From the NCBI RefSeq assembly GCF_020073745.1, contig NZ_JAIRAU010000027.1, forward strand, positions 80,001 to 144,000: DNA of 64,000 nt, given 5' to 3'. Source of the DNA: Nannocystis pusilla. Its GTDB lineage: Bacteria; Myxococcota_A; Polyangia; Nannocystales; Nannocystaceae. Within the stretch, counting starts at the first letter, position 1, and every line of letters starts with the position of its first letter. Below are positions 46,481 to 56,400 of this stretch, in pieces. Position numbers and translations under genes: made by a program. The notes beneath the pieces were generated by a model. The model did not search any database and was not told where the DNA came from. It worked only from the letters and a program-made list of their open reading frames with translations.

Positions 46481-46978
46481 ACGCGAGGGGGCCCGGGCGA
46501 GCGCGGGCGAACGGGGTGGGGCGGTCCCGGAGGCGCAGGCGAGCGGCACGTCGGCCGATTCTAGCCGCAGCGACCGGGCTCGGCGAGGCCCCGGGCAGAG
46601 AACGGGCCAGGGAGGGCAGCGGCAGCCCCGCCGGGCGCGGGCCGGGTGCGCCCGGTTTTGCGCGGCGTCTCGGTCCGAGGCGGCGAAGAGGACGCGCCGA
46701 TCCGCGAGCTGCGGCCCGGGCAGGTCCTCCTCGCCCGGGCGCCGTGTGCGAGCCGACATGGTGGCGCGGCGCAGCTCCCCGGCGCCAGGTCGCGGGCTGC
46801 TGGACCGCTCATCTCGAGCGATGCGCGCGCATCGATCCGGATGCGCGCGCATCTCGGTGCTCGCGCCCTGTCGTCGCCAAAGCGAACTGCGGAGGCGAAT
46901 CGGTCGGCGGGGCCGACCCAAACGCGCTGGCACGCGGGTTGCTCAGGCGGGAGGCATCGCGGACTCAGGAGCCCAACT
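46260..46978. other. divergent intergenic region, no gene recognised
   Basis: This is about 720 bp between the coiled-coil gene and the metalloprotease gene. It holds two copies of the tandem repeat (46298-46480) and, at 46820-46853, a pair of identical palindromes. The ORFs in between are low-complexity shadows. Confidence 0.5.
46820..46853. promoter_or_regulatory. twin 14-bp palindromes, candidate operator
   Basis: GATGCGCGCGCATC occurs at 46820-46833 and again at 46840-46853 (last base differs). The centres are 20 bp apart, about two helical turns, as expected for cooperative dimers on one DNA face. They lie about 130 bp upstream of the metalloprotease start. Confidence 0.5.
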
Positions 46979-48709
46979 ATGTCTCTCCGTAATTCCCATC
47001 GTCGTATCGTCACTCCTCTCTCCCTCTTCTCCCTCGCGCTCGCCCTCGCGGTCGTCCCCGGCTGTGACGAGGACGCGGCCGACCTCGATGTCGTCGAGGA
47101 CGACGAGCAGCTCGCCGACGCCGACGAGCCCGGCGAGTCGGTCGTGGCCGACAGCGAATTCACCTGCGAGGTCGACGAGGCGAGCGCGCACCTCGACCGA
47201 GCGCGTGCGGCCGAAGATGTATGGCCCGGAGGCGCCGTCGATCTCTCCGCCGTGGGCAGCGACCCGCCCGCGTTCGAGCTGAGGGTCGAGGCAGAGGCCT
47301 CGTCGCCGGCGCCGCGCAACGTCTTCGGCGTCGCGACCACGCGTTATTACCACCAGGCGCAGCTGCGCCCGATCAAGCTGTGCAACGACAACGGCACCAC
47401 CTGCTCGGCGCTGACGCAGGCGAACATGCAGGCCGCGATCGACTGGGCCGACCGGGTCCAGTACCGCAGCGACAGCATGCTGCGCTTCCGCATCGACGCC
47501 GGCACCAACTTCAACGCCTTCGTCAACAACAGCGGGATCAACAACAGTTGCACCCCGGTCGCCAACCTCGCGTCGTACACGACCCCCGATCCCAACGGCG
47601 ACGGCCAGGACGACACCCCCGCCGACGCGGCGTTCCTGTGCCCGCCGTCGTTCGACGACGCCGACGCCACCGACCTGGGGCAGGACATCGAGGCCGAGGG
47701 CGCGGTGCCGCTGTTCGCGCGGGCCGGCATCGGCACCGTCGTGTGGGACGCGGCGACGAGCTCGTGGAAGACGAAGGCCATCTCCGGGGGCAGCTCGTGG
47801 TGCACCACCCACTACGTCAACTTGACGGGCAACTTCTGGGGCAGCAGCTTCCTCGCCCACGAGCTCGGGCACTACTTCTGCCTGCCGCACACCTTCCTCG
47901 AGGGCAGCACCAAGCCGAAGACGCTGTCGGACTTCACGAGTCAGATCATCGGCAAGGTCGTCGGCGGGCACACGGCGTGGGACACCGCCGGGATCGTCAA
48001 CGCCCTGTACGACGTCGACAGATCGGTCTCCTGGCTCACCGGCGGCCTCGCGTACCTGGCGAGCTACCCGATCAACGACACGCCGGCCGATCCGGGCGAG
48101 ACGCTGTTCGCCGCGGTGCACGGCGACGAGTGCAACCCGAACCCGCTGCTGTCGATCTACACCAGCATCTTCTTCGGCGCGCCGTACAACGCCTCGATCC
48201 TCTACTTCGCCAACCCCGACCGGCGCAACGTGATGAGCTACTTCAAGCACTGCTTCGGCGACCGCCAGCGCCTGTCGCCGCAGCAGCGCGGGCGCATGCT
48301 CGCGGCGGTGACCGGCCATCGCAGCGGCGTCGTCGACTGGGTCAGCGTCTCCGCGTGGGAGAACTGGACCGACGTCACGATCCCCTTCCGGCCGCTCGGG
48401 GGCGATCCCGTGTACGTCGACAGCAAGATCACGACGACGGGGGTCGGCAACGCGGCCCGCGTGCGCGTCCACGTCGACGTCGAGCACGAGATCAGCGGGC
48501 TCCACATCAAGCTCGTCGACCCCAACGGCGTCGAGCACTCGCTGCACGGCCCGGGCGACGCCAACGGCATCACCGGCGACGTCAAGACGATCTTCTACCT
48601 CTCGAACCTGCCCCGCGCCGGCCTGTGGCAGCTCAAGGTCGCGGCCGCGTACTCGCAGCTCGACGGCGACAACGGCCGGATCGACGAGTGGCGCATCGAG
48701 TTCGAGTGA
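46979..48709 (+). CDS. secreted metzincin metalloprotease with C-terminal P domain, lipoprotein
   Basis: The protein is 576 aa with a lipoprotein signal (LFSLALALAVVPGCDED) and an acidic N-terminal segment (possible propeptide to about 100). The catalytic domain has a complete zinc motif HELGHYFCLPH (HExxHxxxxxH, about residue 296) and a Met-turn-like NVMSYF, placing it with pappalysin-type metzincins. Residues about 480-576 form a proprotein-convertase-like P domain (ISGLHIKLVDPNG, GLWQLKVAA, GRIDEWRIEFE), often found on secreted proteases of predatory bacteria. AGGAG lies upstream of ATG 46979. Twin palindromes upstream may control it. Confidence 0.9.
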   Translation: MSLRNSHRRIVTPLSLFSLALALAVVPGCDEDAADLDVVEDDEQLADADEPGESVVADSEFTCEVDEASAHLDRARAAEDVWPGGAVDLSAVGSDPPAFELRVEAEASSPAPRNVFGVATTRYYHQAQLRPIKLCNDNGTTCSALTQANMQAAIDWADRVQYRSDSMLRFRIDAGTNFNAFVNNSGINNSCTPVANLASYTTPDPNGDGQDDTPADAAFLCPPSFDDADATDLGQDIEAEGAVPLFARAGIGTVVWDAATSSWKTKAISGGSSWCTTHYVNLTGNFWGSSFLAHELGHYFCLPHTFLEGSTKPKTLSDFTSQIIGKVVGGHTAWDTAGIVNALYDVDRSVSWLTGGLAYLASYPINDTPADPGETLFAAVHGDECNPNPLLSIYTSIFFGAPYNASILYFANPDRRNVMSYFKHCFGDRQRLSPQQRGRMLAAVTGHRSGVVDWVSVSAWENWTDVTIPFRPLGGDPVYVDSKITTTGVGNAARVRVHVDVEHEISGLHIKLVDPNGVEHSLHGPGDANGITGDVKTIFYLSNLPRAGLWQLKVAAAYSQLDGDNGRIDEWRIEFE

Positions 48710-48813
48710 CGCGCGGGCGCGACGTGCGGGCGAGGCGACCTCGACCGGCTCGTCGCGCTTGACCGGTCCGGAGCCGCGCCGCGGGCATCACTCGTCCGCG
48801 GCACGCGGCGCGA

Positions 48814-51117
48814 TCACGCTGTCTCCTCGCTCGCAGGCTCGCACGGCGTGAGCTCGGTGAACAGGAGCTGCTGGCTGTCGCCGCCGGCGCCCTGGTGGGC
48901 GCCGCGGTGGCGGACGCCCTGGAAGGCGAGCCAGAGCAGCGGGAGCACGCCGCCGAGGATGAACAGGAGGTCTCCGGGGAGCCGCAGGACCTCGATCCAC
49001 CAGTTGGTGTCGGCGGTGATGAACTCGAGGTCGCGGGCGGCGTGATAGCCGGCGCTGACGGAGTGGTGGAGCTGGAGGACGCCGAGCGGCAGGAGGGTGA
49101 CGAAGGCCATCCACGCGAGGCCGAGGTTGAGCGACCAGAAGCTGAGCCTCGCCAGGCGGTCGGACCAGCGCTCTTCGGGCACCAGGTAGCGCAGGCAGAA
49201 CAGCATGAAGCCGACGGCGAGCATGCCGTAGACGCCCATCATGGCCGCGTGGGCGTGGTTGGCGGTGAGGGCGGTGCCGATCTCGTAGTAGGAGACGATC
49301 GGGAGGTTGACGAGGAAGCCGAACACGCCGGCGCCGACGAAGTTCCAGAAGCCGACGGCGACCAGGAACATGACGGCCCAGCGGTGCGGGAACGGGGTCG
49401 AGGAGCGGGCCTCCTGCTGGACGCCGAGCTGGAGGAAGTTCCAGGCCTCGGCGGTGAGGAGGGTCAGCGGGATGACCTCCATCGCCGAGAAGAAGGCGCC
49501 GAGCGCGAGGACCTCGGCCGGCTCGCCGTTGAAGTAGAGGTGGTGCGCGGTGCCGATGACCCCGCCCGCGCTGTAGAGGACGATGTCGACGAAGATGACG
49601 GTCAGGGCCACGCGCTCGCGCACGACGCCGAGCAGGACGAACATGTAGGCGACCATCACCGTGGTGAACAGCTCGAGGAAGTCCTCGACCCACAGGTGCA
49701 CGACGATGAAGCGCCAGAAGTCGGCGACGACGAAGCTGGCGCGCGGGTGGGCCAGCAGGCCGACGGCGTACCACGCCGGCAGCGCGAGCGCGGCGAAGAA
49801 GAACAGCCACGGCATGTTGGCGGCGTGCTCGACCGCGAGCCGCCGCCGCAGCGAGCGCCACAAGATCGCGACCCAGAAGAACATCCCGCCGGTGAGCAGG
49901 ACCTGCCAGAACCGGCCGAGGTCGAGGTACTCGAAGCCCTGCATCCCGAACCACAGCCACGCGTCGCCGAACCAGCCGTGGATCCCGGCCAGCTCGCCGA
50001 GCAAGCTGCCGCCGACCACGACCGCGAGGGCGCCGAGCAGCGCGTAGGTGAGCACGTGCTGGCCGCGCGGCTCCCGGTGCCCGGCGATCATCGGCGCGAG
50101 GAAGATGCCCGCGGCGAGGAACGAGGTCACGACCCAGAAGATCGCCAGCTGGACGTGCCAGGTGCGGGCGATGTTGTACGGCAGGAAGTAGTCGAGGCGG
50201 AGGCCGAACACGCCGCCCAGCTCGGTGCGGTAGTGCTGGGTGAGCGCGCCGAGCACGGCCTGCAGCAGGAACATCGCCGCCATGACGAAGAAGAACCCGG
50301 CCGTGGCCCGCTGCGACGGGGTGAGGGCGACCGCGTCGGGCGGACGAAACGACAGCTTGTAGCGCTCGCTGCCGTGCCAGCCGAGCCAGTCCCAGCGGCC
50401 GAACGCGGCCATGACGGCGCCGATGCCGGCCAGCAGGGCGATCAGCGAGAGCACGCTCCAGACGATCGCGTCGGCGGTCGGTCGGTTGTCGACGAGCTCC
50501 TCGGGCGGCCAATTGTTGGTGTACGAGTAGTCCTCGCCGGGTCGCTGCGCCGCGGCCACCCAGGCGCTCCAGGCGAAGTAGGCGGTCAGGCGGCGGGTGT
50601 CGTCGGCGTCGACGATCGCGGCGGGTCGCAAGCCGCGGCCGCCCGCGGCGTCGGTGAAGAGCTCGTGATAATGCCGCTCGAGCCGGCGATGGGCCGCCGT
50701 ACGCGCGGCGGAGTAGGCCAGCGTGCCGCTGTCCGGGTCGTAGTGATTGGCGCGGAACTCGGCGACGGTGAGGCGATGGGCGTCGGCGTGGTCGCTGCGG
50801 TGCTGCTGCTCGACGTCGGCGGCGGCGCGGTGCAGATAGTCGGCGGTGAAGTCGGGGCCGAGATAGGCGCCGTGGCCGAAGATCGAGCCGTACTGCATGA
50901 TGCCGTTGCGGAGGAACACCTCCTGCCCGGCTCGCACGTCCTCGCCGGTGAACACGAGCTCGCCGGTGGGCGAGACGACCCGGTCGGGGATCGGCGGCTC
51001 GGCCTGGTAGGTGCGGGCGGCGATGAAGCCGAGCACGGAGAAGCCGAACAGGGCCACGAGGGCCACGGCTTGCACCCAACCGTGGGAGATCAGGGGTCCT
51101 CGTCGTTGCATTTGCAT
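48814..51117 (-). CDS. norZ: quinol-dependent nitric oxide reductase (qNOR)
   Basis: The protein is 767 aa and reduces NO to N2O with electrons from quinol. It fuses an N-terminal periplasmic domain (about 40-230, FTGEDVRAGQEVFLRNGIMQYGS, no CxxCH haem motif) to a twelve-helix haem-copper-oxidase-like core. Core ligands include WHVQLAIFW, VVHLWVEDFLELF (His plus the Glu pair), GTAHHLYF (non-haem iron His) and ANHAHAAMMG (haem His). A single-subunit enzyme of this size is typical. ATG 51117 (MQMQRRGPL) starts just before the first helix. It is divergent from a hemerythrin-like gene, consistent with a nitrosative-stress module. Confidence 0.95.
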   Translation of the reverse strand: MQMQRRGPLISHGWVQAVALVALFGFSVLGFIAARTYQAEPPIPDRVVSPTGELVFTGEDVRAGQEVFLRNGIMQYGSIFGHGAYLGPDFTADYLHRAAADVEQQHRSDHADAHRLTVAEFRANHYDPDSGTLAYSAARTAAHRRLERHYHELFTDAAGGRGLRPAAIVDADDTRRLTAYFAWSAWVAAAQRPGEDYSYTNNWPPEELVDNRPTADAIVWSVLSLIALLAGIGAVMAAFGRWDWLGWHGSERYKLSFRPPDAVALTPSQRATAGFFFVMAAMFLLQAVLGALTQHYRTELGGVFGLRLDYFLPYNIARTWHVQLAIFWVVTSFLAAGIFLAPMIAGHREPRGQHVLTYALLGALAVVVGGSLLGELAGIHGWFGDAWLWFGMQGFEYLDLGRFWQVLLTGGMFFWVAILWRSLRRRLAVEHAANMPWLFFFAALALPAWYAVGLLAHPRASFVVADFWRFIVVHLWVEDFLELFTTVMVAYMFVLLGVVRERVALTVIFVDIVLYSAGGVIGTAHHLYFNGEPAEVLALGAFFSAMEVIPLTLLTAEAWNFLQLGVQQEARSSTPFPHRWAVMFLVAVGFWNFVGAGVFGFLVNLPIVSYYEIGTALTANHAHAAMMGVYGMLAVGFMLFCLRYLVPEERWSDRLARLSFWSLNLGLAWMAFVTLLPLGVLQLHHSVSAGYHAARDLEFITADTNWWIEVLRLPGDLLFILGGVLPLLWLAFQGVRHRGAHQGAGGDSQQLLFTELTPCEPASEETA

Positions 51118-51283
51118 GGCCGGTGCGCGCACGGTAACACCTGCGCGCGCCCGGGCCGGCGGCAACGCTTGCGCCGGCGCGCCGGCGCGTCCATCCTCGG
51201 CGGGCCGCCTCGAAGCCCGTCATGCGCGACATGCGACAAGCCATGGCCGCCTGCCTGTCGCGCTCCCGCGGCGCGGGAGGGCG

Positions 51284-51691
51284 ATGAAGCGCGATCCCAG
51301 GCTCAGGGGGCTGTCGTCGGAGCACCACCATGCGCTGGTGCTCGCGCGCACGGTGACGGCGCTGGTCGCCGCGGGCCGGGCAGACGACGCGGCCAACCAC
51401 CTGATCGACCGCTTCGAGCACGAGCTCGAGCCGCACTTCCGCGTCGAGGAGGCGCTGCTGCTGCCGGCGCTGCGAGGCGCCGGCGAGGTCGCGCTGGTCG
51501 AGCGGACGGAGGCCGACCACGCGTCCCTGCGGGCCCTGGCGCTGGCCGCCAGGGGCGGTCGCCGCGACGGCCTGGTCGCGTTCGCCGAGCGCCTGACCGA
51601 CCACGTCCGCTTCGAGGAGCGCGAGCTGTTCCCGTGCTGCGAGGCGCGGCTGCCGGCCGCCGTGCTCGACGCGGTCGGGCAGCGCAGGTGA
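51284..51691 (+). CDS. hemerythrin HHE-domain protein
   Basis: The protein is 135 aa with a four-helix hemerythrin-like fold and di-iron ligand pattern: SSEHHHALVLAR, FEHELEPHFRVEEALLLP, EADHASL and DHVRFEERELFP. Such proteins bind O2 or NO or repair iron-sulfur centres. The divergent neighbour is NO reductase, which supports a role in NO handling. GGGAGGG precedes ATG 51284. The 160-bp region between the two genes should hold their shared control; no clear NsrR, NorR or NnrR site was recognised. Confidence 0.88.
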   Translation: MKRDPRLRGLSSEHHHALVLARTVTALVAAGRADDAANHLIDRFEHELEPHFRVEEALLLPALRGAGEVALVERTEADHASLRALALAARGGRRDGLVAFAERLTDHVRFEERELFPCCEARLPAAVLDAVGQRR

Positions 51692-51786
51692 GCGGCGTCT
51701 CGCGGCCTGGACCACGAGCGGCGAGGTCGGCCCGGCCCGTGGCGGCCGGGTGGGCCAGGACGGTGAAGCCGAGCTCAGGTCTTGAG

Positions 51787-51863
51787 CATGTCCCCTGCGG
51801 CATGCTCCCGGGGACATGCTCAGGCGGGCATGTCCTGTCGGACCTGTCCTAGGTGCCCTGTCC
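51787..51863. repeat. 14-bp iterated element, 6 units overlapping a stop codon
   Basis: Half-sites start at 51787, 51801, 51815, 51829, 51843 and 51857 (CATGTCC, CATGCTC, CATGCTC, CATGTCC, CCTGTCC, CCTGTCC) with a perfect 14-bp pitch. This is the longest array in the window. The stop of the HExxH lipoprotein gene (51849-51851, minus strand) lies between units 5 and 6. Confidence 0.88.
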
Positions 51864-53324
51864 CTTGGCGCGGATCGGGGCCGGGAAGGCGTTCCAGGCC
51901 GCGGGGTCGAGCGCGGCGCCGGCTCCCTGGGGGATGCCGGTGGCGAACAGCACGCGGTCGCCGCGGCGGCGGACCATGGACGTGGTCGGCATGCGGTCCA
52001 TCAGGTACTTGTTGAAGGCGGCCTCGAACTCGCGGGCGTCGGCCTCGCTGTCCCAGGCGACGAGGCCGACGACGAGCGGGGTGACGTCGGGGCCGGCCTT
52101 GCGGTCGAACACCAGCAGGCGGTCGCCGCCCCAGCCGGCCGCGGCGGCGCGGGCGTCGCTGGTCGGCACCGAGTCGGCGAGCATGCACAGGAGGGTGGCC
52201 TCGCCGAGGGTGTCCTGCCACACCAGCGCGTGCTCGGGCAGGGCGGCCGCGAGGGCCTTCGGCTCGGCGGCCACGGCGATCGCGGGCTCGCGGGCGACGA
52301 GCTTGTCGACGTGCAGCATCTGCTCGCTGGTGGTCGGCAGGTCGCGGTACAGGGCGTCGACGGCGGCCCAGCCCCTGGCGCGCACGAGCGCGGCGACGGT
52401 GGCCGCGCCGTCGGCGTAGGGCAGCTGCAGCGAGCGGTTGAGGATCGGGTGGTCGAGCATCGAGGCCAGGCTCAGCGCCTGGTCGCCGACGGTGGCGAGG
52501 ACCTCGGGCGGGATGGCATTGAGGCCGTCCGGGCCCGAGACCCACGCGAGGTAGGCGGCCTGGGCGTCGCCCTCGACCAGGAAGGTGCGCGCGGTCTCGG
52601 CGTCGCTGTCGCCGGGGATCGGCTGCTGCAGCCGCAAAAGGTCGAAGTGCATGTCCTGAAGGCCATGTGCGATCTCGTGGCCGACGACCATGTCGAGCTG
52701 CGACTCGCTGACGTGGGTGCCGATCAGCATGGCCTTCTTCTTGGGCTCGTAGATGCCCATCACGCCCAGCTCGAGCATGTCGAGCAGGATCTGCTCGCCG
52801 TCGGCCCCGGGCGGCAGGACGCCGAGGCTGGCCTCGATGCGGGTGAACAGCCGGATCTCGTCGCGGCTGTGGTGCTCGTACATCGACTTCTCGGCGAACA
52901 GCCGCACGTCGCCGCGGCTCAGCACCTCGACCGCGACGCCGCCGGTGATCGGCAGGCCGCGCGCGGCCGCCACGGCCTCCATGATCTTCCTGGTGATCGC
53001 CTCGGCCCGCGGCTGCGACACGCCGCCGGCGCTGGACTGTGAGCTGTCCGAAGGGGCATGTCCGGAAGGACTGGTGGTCTCGGGCCCGGCCGCGACCGCG
53101 GGGCCGCTGGGGGCGCCGTGGCTGCAGGCGAGGGCGAGGCTCAGGGGCAGGCCGCGGAGCAGGGCCCGGCGTGCCCGGCGCCGCGGCGAGGGCGGCGAGG
53201 CGTGGGAGCCGGTCGAGGCGGACGCTCCCGGTTCGCGGTGGGCGGCGAGGGTCACGGGGTCCGCGGCGGCGAGATCGGTGATCTTCCCGCGGTCGGGGTC
53301 GGCCTGGCGAGGTGCTTGCCGCAT
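51849..53324 (-). CDS. HExxH metallopeptidase-like protein, probable lipoprotein
   Basis: The protein is 491 aa from ATG 53324, although its first about 65 residues are Pro/Arg/Ala-rich and a later start near the hydrophobic stretch LLRGLPLSLALACSHG (a lipobox) is possible. The core has VVGHEIAHGLQD (zinc His pair and Glu) and, about 35 residues later, FLVEGDAQAAYL, which would give the third ligand of a gluzincin. The C-terminal half (LLVFDRKAGPDVTPLV, DAREFEAAFNKYL) is unfamiliar. Repeat units fall in the linker after the lipobox (53043-53077) and right beside the active site (52650-52670). The family is not recognised beyond the peptidase motif. Confidence 0.8.
   Translation of the reverse strand: MRQAPRQADPDRGKITDLAAADPVTLAAHREPGASASTGSHASPPSPRRRARRALLRGLPLSLALACSHGAPSGPAVAAGPETTSPSGHAPSDSSQSSAGGVSQPRAEAITRKIMEAVAAARGLPITGGVAVEVLSRGDVRLFAEKSMYEHHSRDEIRLFTRIEASLGVLPPGADGEQILLDMLELGVMGIYEPKKKAMLIGTHVSESQLDMVVGHEIAHGLQDMHFDLLRLQQPIPGDSDAETARTFLVEGDAQAAYLAWVSGPDGLNAIPPEVLATVGDQALSLASMLDHPILNRSLQLPYADGAATVAALVRARGWAAVDALYRDLPTTSEQMLHVDKLVAREPAIAVAAEPKALAAALPEHALVWQDTLGEATLLCMLADSVPTSDARAAAAGWGGDRLLVFDRKAGPDVTPLVVGLVAWDSEADAREFEAAFNKYLMDRMPTTSMVRRRGDRVLFATGIPQGAGAALDPAAWNAFPAPIRAKGQGT
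52650..52670. repeat. 14-bp iterated element beside the HExxH codons
   Basis: CATGTCC (52650) and CATGTGC (52664) form CATGTCCTGAAGGCCATG. It encodes LQDMHFDLL directly after the zinc motif. Confidence 0.6.
53043..53077. repeat. 14-bp iterated element, 3 units in a lipoprotein linker
   Basis: GCTGTCC (53043), CATGTCC (53057) and CTGGTGG (53071) have an exact 14-bp pitch. Confidence 0.65.
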
Positions 53325-53492
53325 GAGTCCGGTCGCGCCCGACGAGCGCAGCTCCGACGCCGACGTCAGCTCGCGGGGTGGTGCGCCGAGGCGCGGCGCA
53401 GACTCACGGCGGGCTCGCGGGACAGTGCGACGCAACACGACGAGCAGGGTAGCGGGGGACGGGCGGCGCCGCTACCCTCCCGCGGCCTCGTC

Positions 53493-56400
53493 GTGCCTGC
53501 GCGTCCCGTCCAAACCGCCCCGCTCCGCGCTGCGAGTGCCGCGTCGGCGGGCCCCGGCGATCCGCTGCAGCGCGTGCTCACGGCGCTGCGCGAGGGCTCC
53601 GACGTGCGCCTCGTCGGGGCCGTCGGCGGCTTCCGCGGCTACGCGCTGGCGATGGCGGCCCGCGGCGCCGATGCGCCGGTGTTCACCGTCGCGCCGGACG
53701 AGGCGAGCGCGCGGGCGCTGGCGGGCGACGCGGCGTTCTTCCTCGGCGCCCCGCTGCGCGACGCGAGCGACGGACCGGTGCTGGTGGTGCCCGAGATCGA
53801 CACCTCGCCGTACGCCGACGCGGCGGCCGACCCGCGGGCGATGGCGCTGCGGCTGGCGGCGCTGTACCGCCTCGTCGACGCGCAGAGCGAGCCGCCGAAG
53901 CTGATCGTCGCCAGCGTCCGTTCGCTGCGCCGGCGGGTGATCCCGAAGGACGCGTTCCTCGGGCTGTGCACGCGCTGGAGCGAGGGCGACGAGCTGCCGC
54001 GCGAGGCCGCGATCGCGGCGCTGCAGCGGGCTGGCTACACCCGCGTCGACGTGGTCGAGGATCCGGGGACCTACGCGGTCCGCGGCGGCGTGATCGACCT
54101 GTTCGTCGGCTGCTCGCGCTTCCCCACCCGCGTCGAGTTCGACGACGACCTCATCGAGCGCCTGCGCCTGTTCGACCCCGAGTCGCAGCGCAGCCTGCGG
54201 CCGGTGACCTCGGTGTCGATCCACCCGGTGCGCGAGACGGTGCCGACCACCGCGGCCTCGCTGCGCGCGCGGGTGCTGGCGCTCGCCGACGCCGCGCTGG
54301 CGCCGTCGAGCAAGAGCCGCCAGATCGTCGACAACCTCGAGCAGAACCTCGAGTTCTTCGGCGTCGAGGCGCTGACGCCGATCTTCCACGACGCGATGGC
54401 GCCGCTGTGGGACTACCTGCCGCGCGGCACCCGCTGGGTGATCGAGGAGCCCGACGCGCTGCTCGAGGTGGCCGAGGCGCAGGGCCAGGAGCTGGCCGAG
54501 CAGCACGGGCGCGCGCTGGCCGAGCGCAGCGTGGTCGCCCCGCCCGAGCAGTTCTTCGTCCCCGACGCCGACCTCGGCCGCCGCCTGCGCCACGCGCCGG
54601 TGGTGCTGAGCCGGCTGCTCGTCGAGGGTGAACCTGAGGACAGGTCCGAAGAGGAAGGTCCGAAGGAGCATGTCCGAGAGGGCATGTTCGAAAGGGCAGG
54701 CAAGCTCGACGCCCGGCCGGCGGTGTGGCTGCAGGTCAGCTCGAACAAGCCGCTGCGCACGGCGCTCGAGGCGTCGCGGGCCGACCGCGGCAGCGAGCCG
54801 ATGCGGCCGCTGGTCGACCAGATCCGCGCGCTCCAGGCCGAGACCCCGGCGGCCGCCGGCGACCTCGGCGAGCTGCTGCCGTGGACGGTGCTGCTGGTGG
54901 TGCCGGGGCGGGCCCAGGTCGACCGCCTGATCGGGGCGCTGCGCGGCCACGGGCTCCAGCCCGAGGCGCTGCTCGTCGACGAGGCGCCGGTCGACGCGCG
55001 CGCGCCGACGACCGGCGGCACGCGGGTGCACGTGGCCGTCGGCGAGCTCAGCGAGGGCTTCGACTACCCGGCGGCGCGGCTGATGGTGCTGTCGGAGTTC
55101 GACCTGTTCGGCAAGTCGACCCGACGCGCGCAGTCGCGGCGGCGCACCGGCCTGTCGAGCCTGTCGCAGCTCGGGGTCGGCGACTACGTGGTGCACCTGC
55201 AGCACGGCGTCGGCCGCTACGCGGGGCTGGTGCAGCTGCAGCTCGGCGGGGCGCCCGGCGACTACGTGCAGCTCGAGTACGCCGGCGGCGACAAGCTGTA
55301 CCTGCCGGTCTACCGCCTGTCGGAGATCGAGCGCTACGTGGCGGCCGAGGGCAAGCCGCCGAAGCTCGACAAGATGGGCGGCAGCACCTTCCTGGTCAAG
55401 GCCAACAAGGTCAAGACCGAGGTGCGGCAGATGGCCGAGGAGCTGCTGCAGATCTACGCCCAGCGCGAGTCGACGCCCGGCACCGCGTACCCGGGGCCCG
55501 ACGAGTTCGACCAGTCGTTCGCCGACAGCTTCCCGTTCCAGGAGACGGTCGACCAGGAGGCGGCGATCGACGCGGTCCAGGGCGACCTCGGCCGCGCGCG
55601 CCCGATGGACCGCCTGATCTGCGGCGACGTCGGCTTCGGCAAGACCGAGGTGGCGCTGCGCGCGGCCTTCCGCGTGGCCCAGAACGGCAGGCAGGTGGCC
55701 GTGCTGGCGCCGACGACCGTGCTCGTGCAGCAGCACGGGATCACGTTCCGCGAGCGCCTCGCGCCGTTCGACCTGCGCGTCGAGGTGCTGAACCGCTTCG
55801 CCAGCGACCGCCAGCTGAAGCGCACGATCGAGGGCGTCGCCAGCGGCGAGGTCGACGTCGTGATCGGCACCCACCGCCTGCTCGGCAAGGACGTCCGCTT
55901 CAAGGACCTCGGCCTGCTCATCATCGACGAGGAGCAGCGGTTCGGGGTGGCCCAGAAGGAGCGCTTCAAGAAGTTCAAGGCGCAGGTCGACGTGCTGACG
56001 CTGTCGGCCACGCCGATCCCGCGGACGCTGCACATGTCGCTGCTCGGCCTGCGCGAGATCAGCATGATCCGCACGCCGCCGATCGACCGCCTGGCCGTCC
56101 GCACAGCCATCGTCCGGATCGGCGACGCGGTGATCGAGGAGGGCATCACCCGCGAGCTGGCGCGCGGCGGGCAGGTGTTCTACGTCGTGCCGAAGATCCT
56201 CGGCATCGAGGAGCACGCGGTCCGGATCCGCGAGCTTGTCCCGAACGCCCGCGTGCTGGTCGCCCACGGCCAGATGCCCGAGGAGATGCTCGAGCGGACG
56301 ATGCTCGAGTTCGTCGAGCACCGCGCCGACGTGCTGGTGTCGACGACGATCATCGAGAGCGGGCTCGACATCCCGCGCGCCAACACGATGTTCATCGCCC

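Noticed and set aside
46087..46992. Plus-strand ORFs upstream of the metalloprotease
   Set aside because: They are Arg/Pro/Gly-rich shadows crossing tandem repeats, with no signal or domain.
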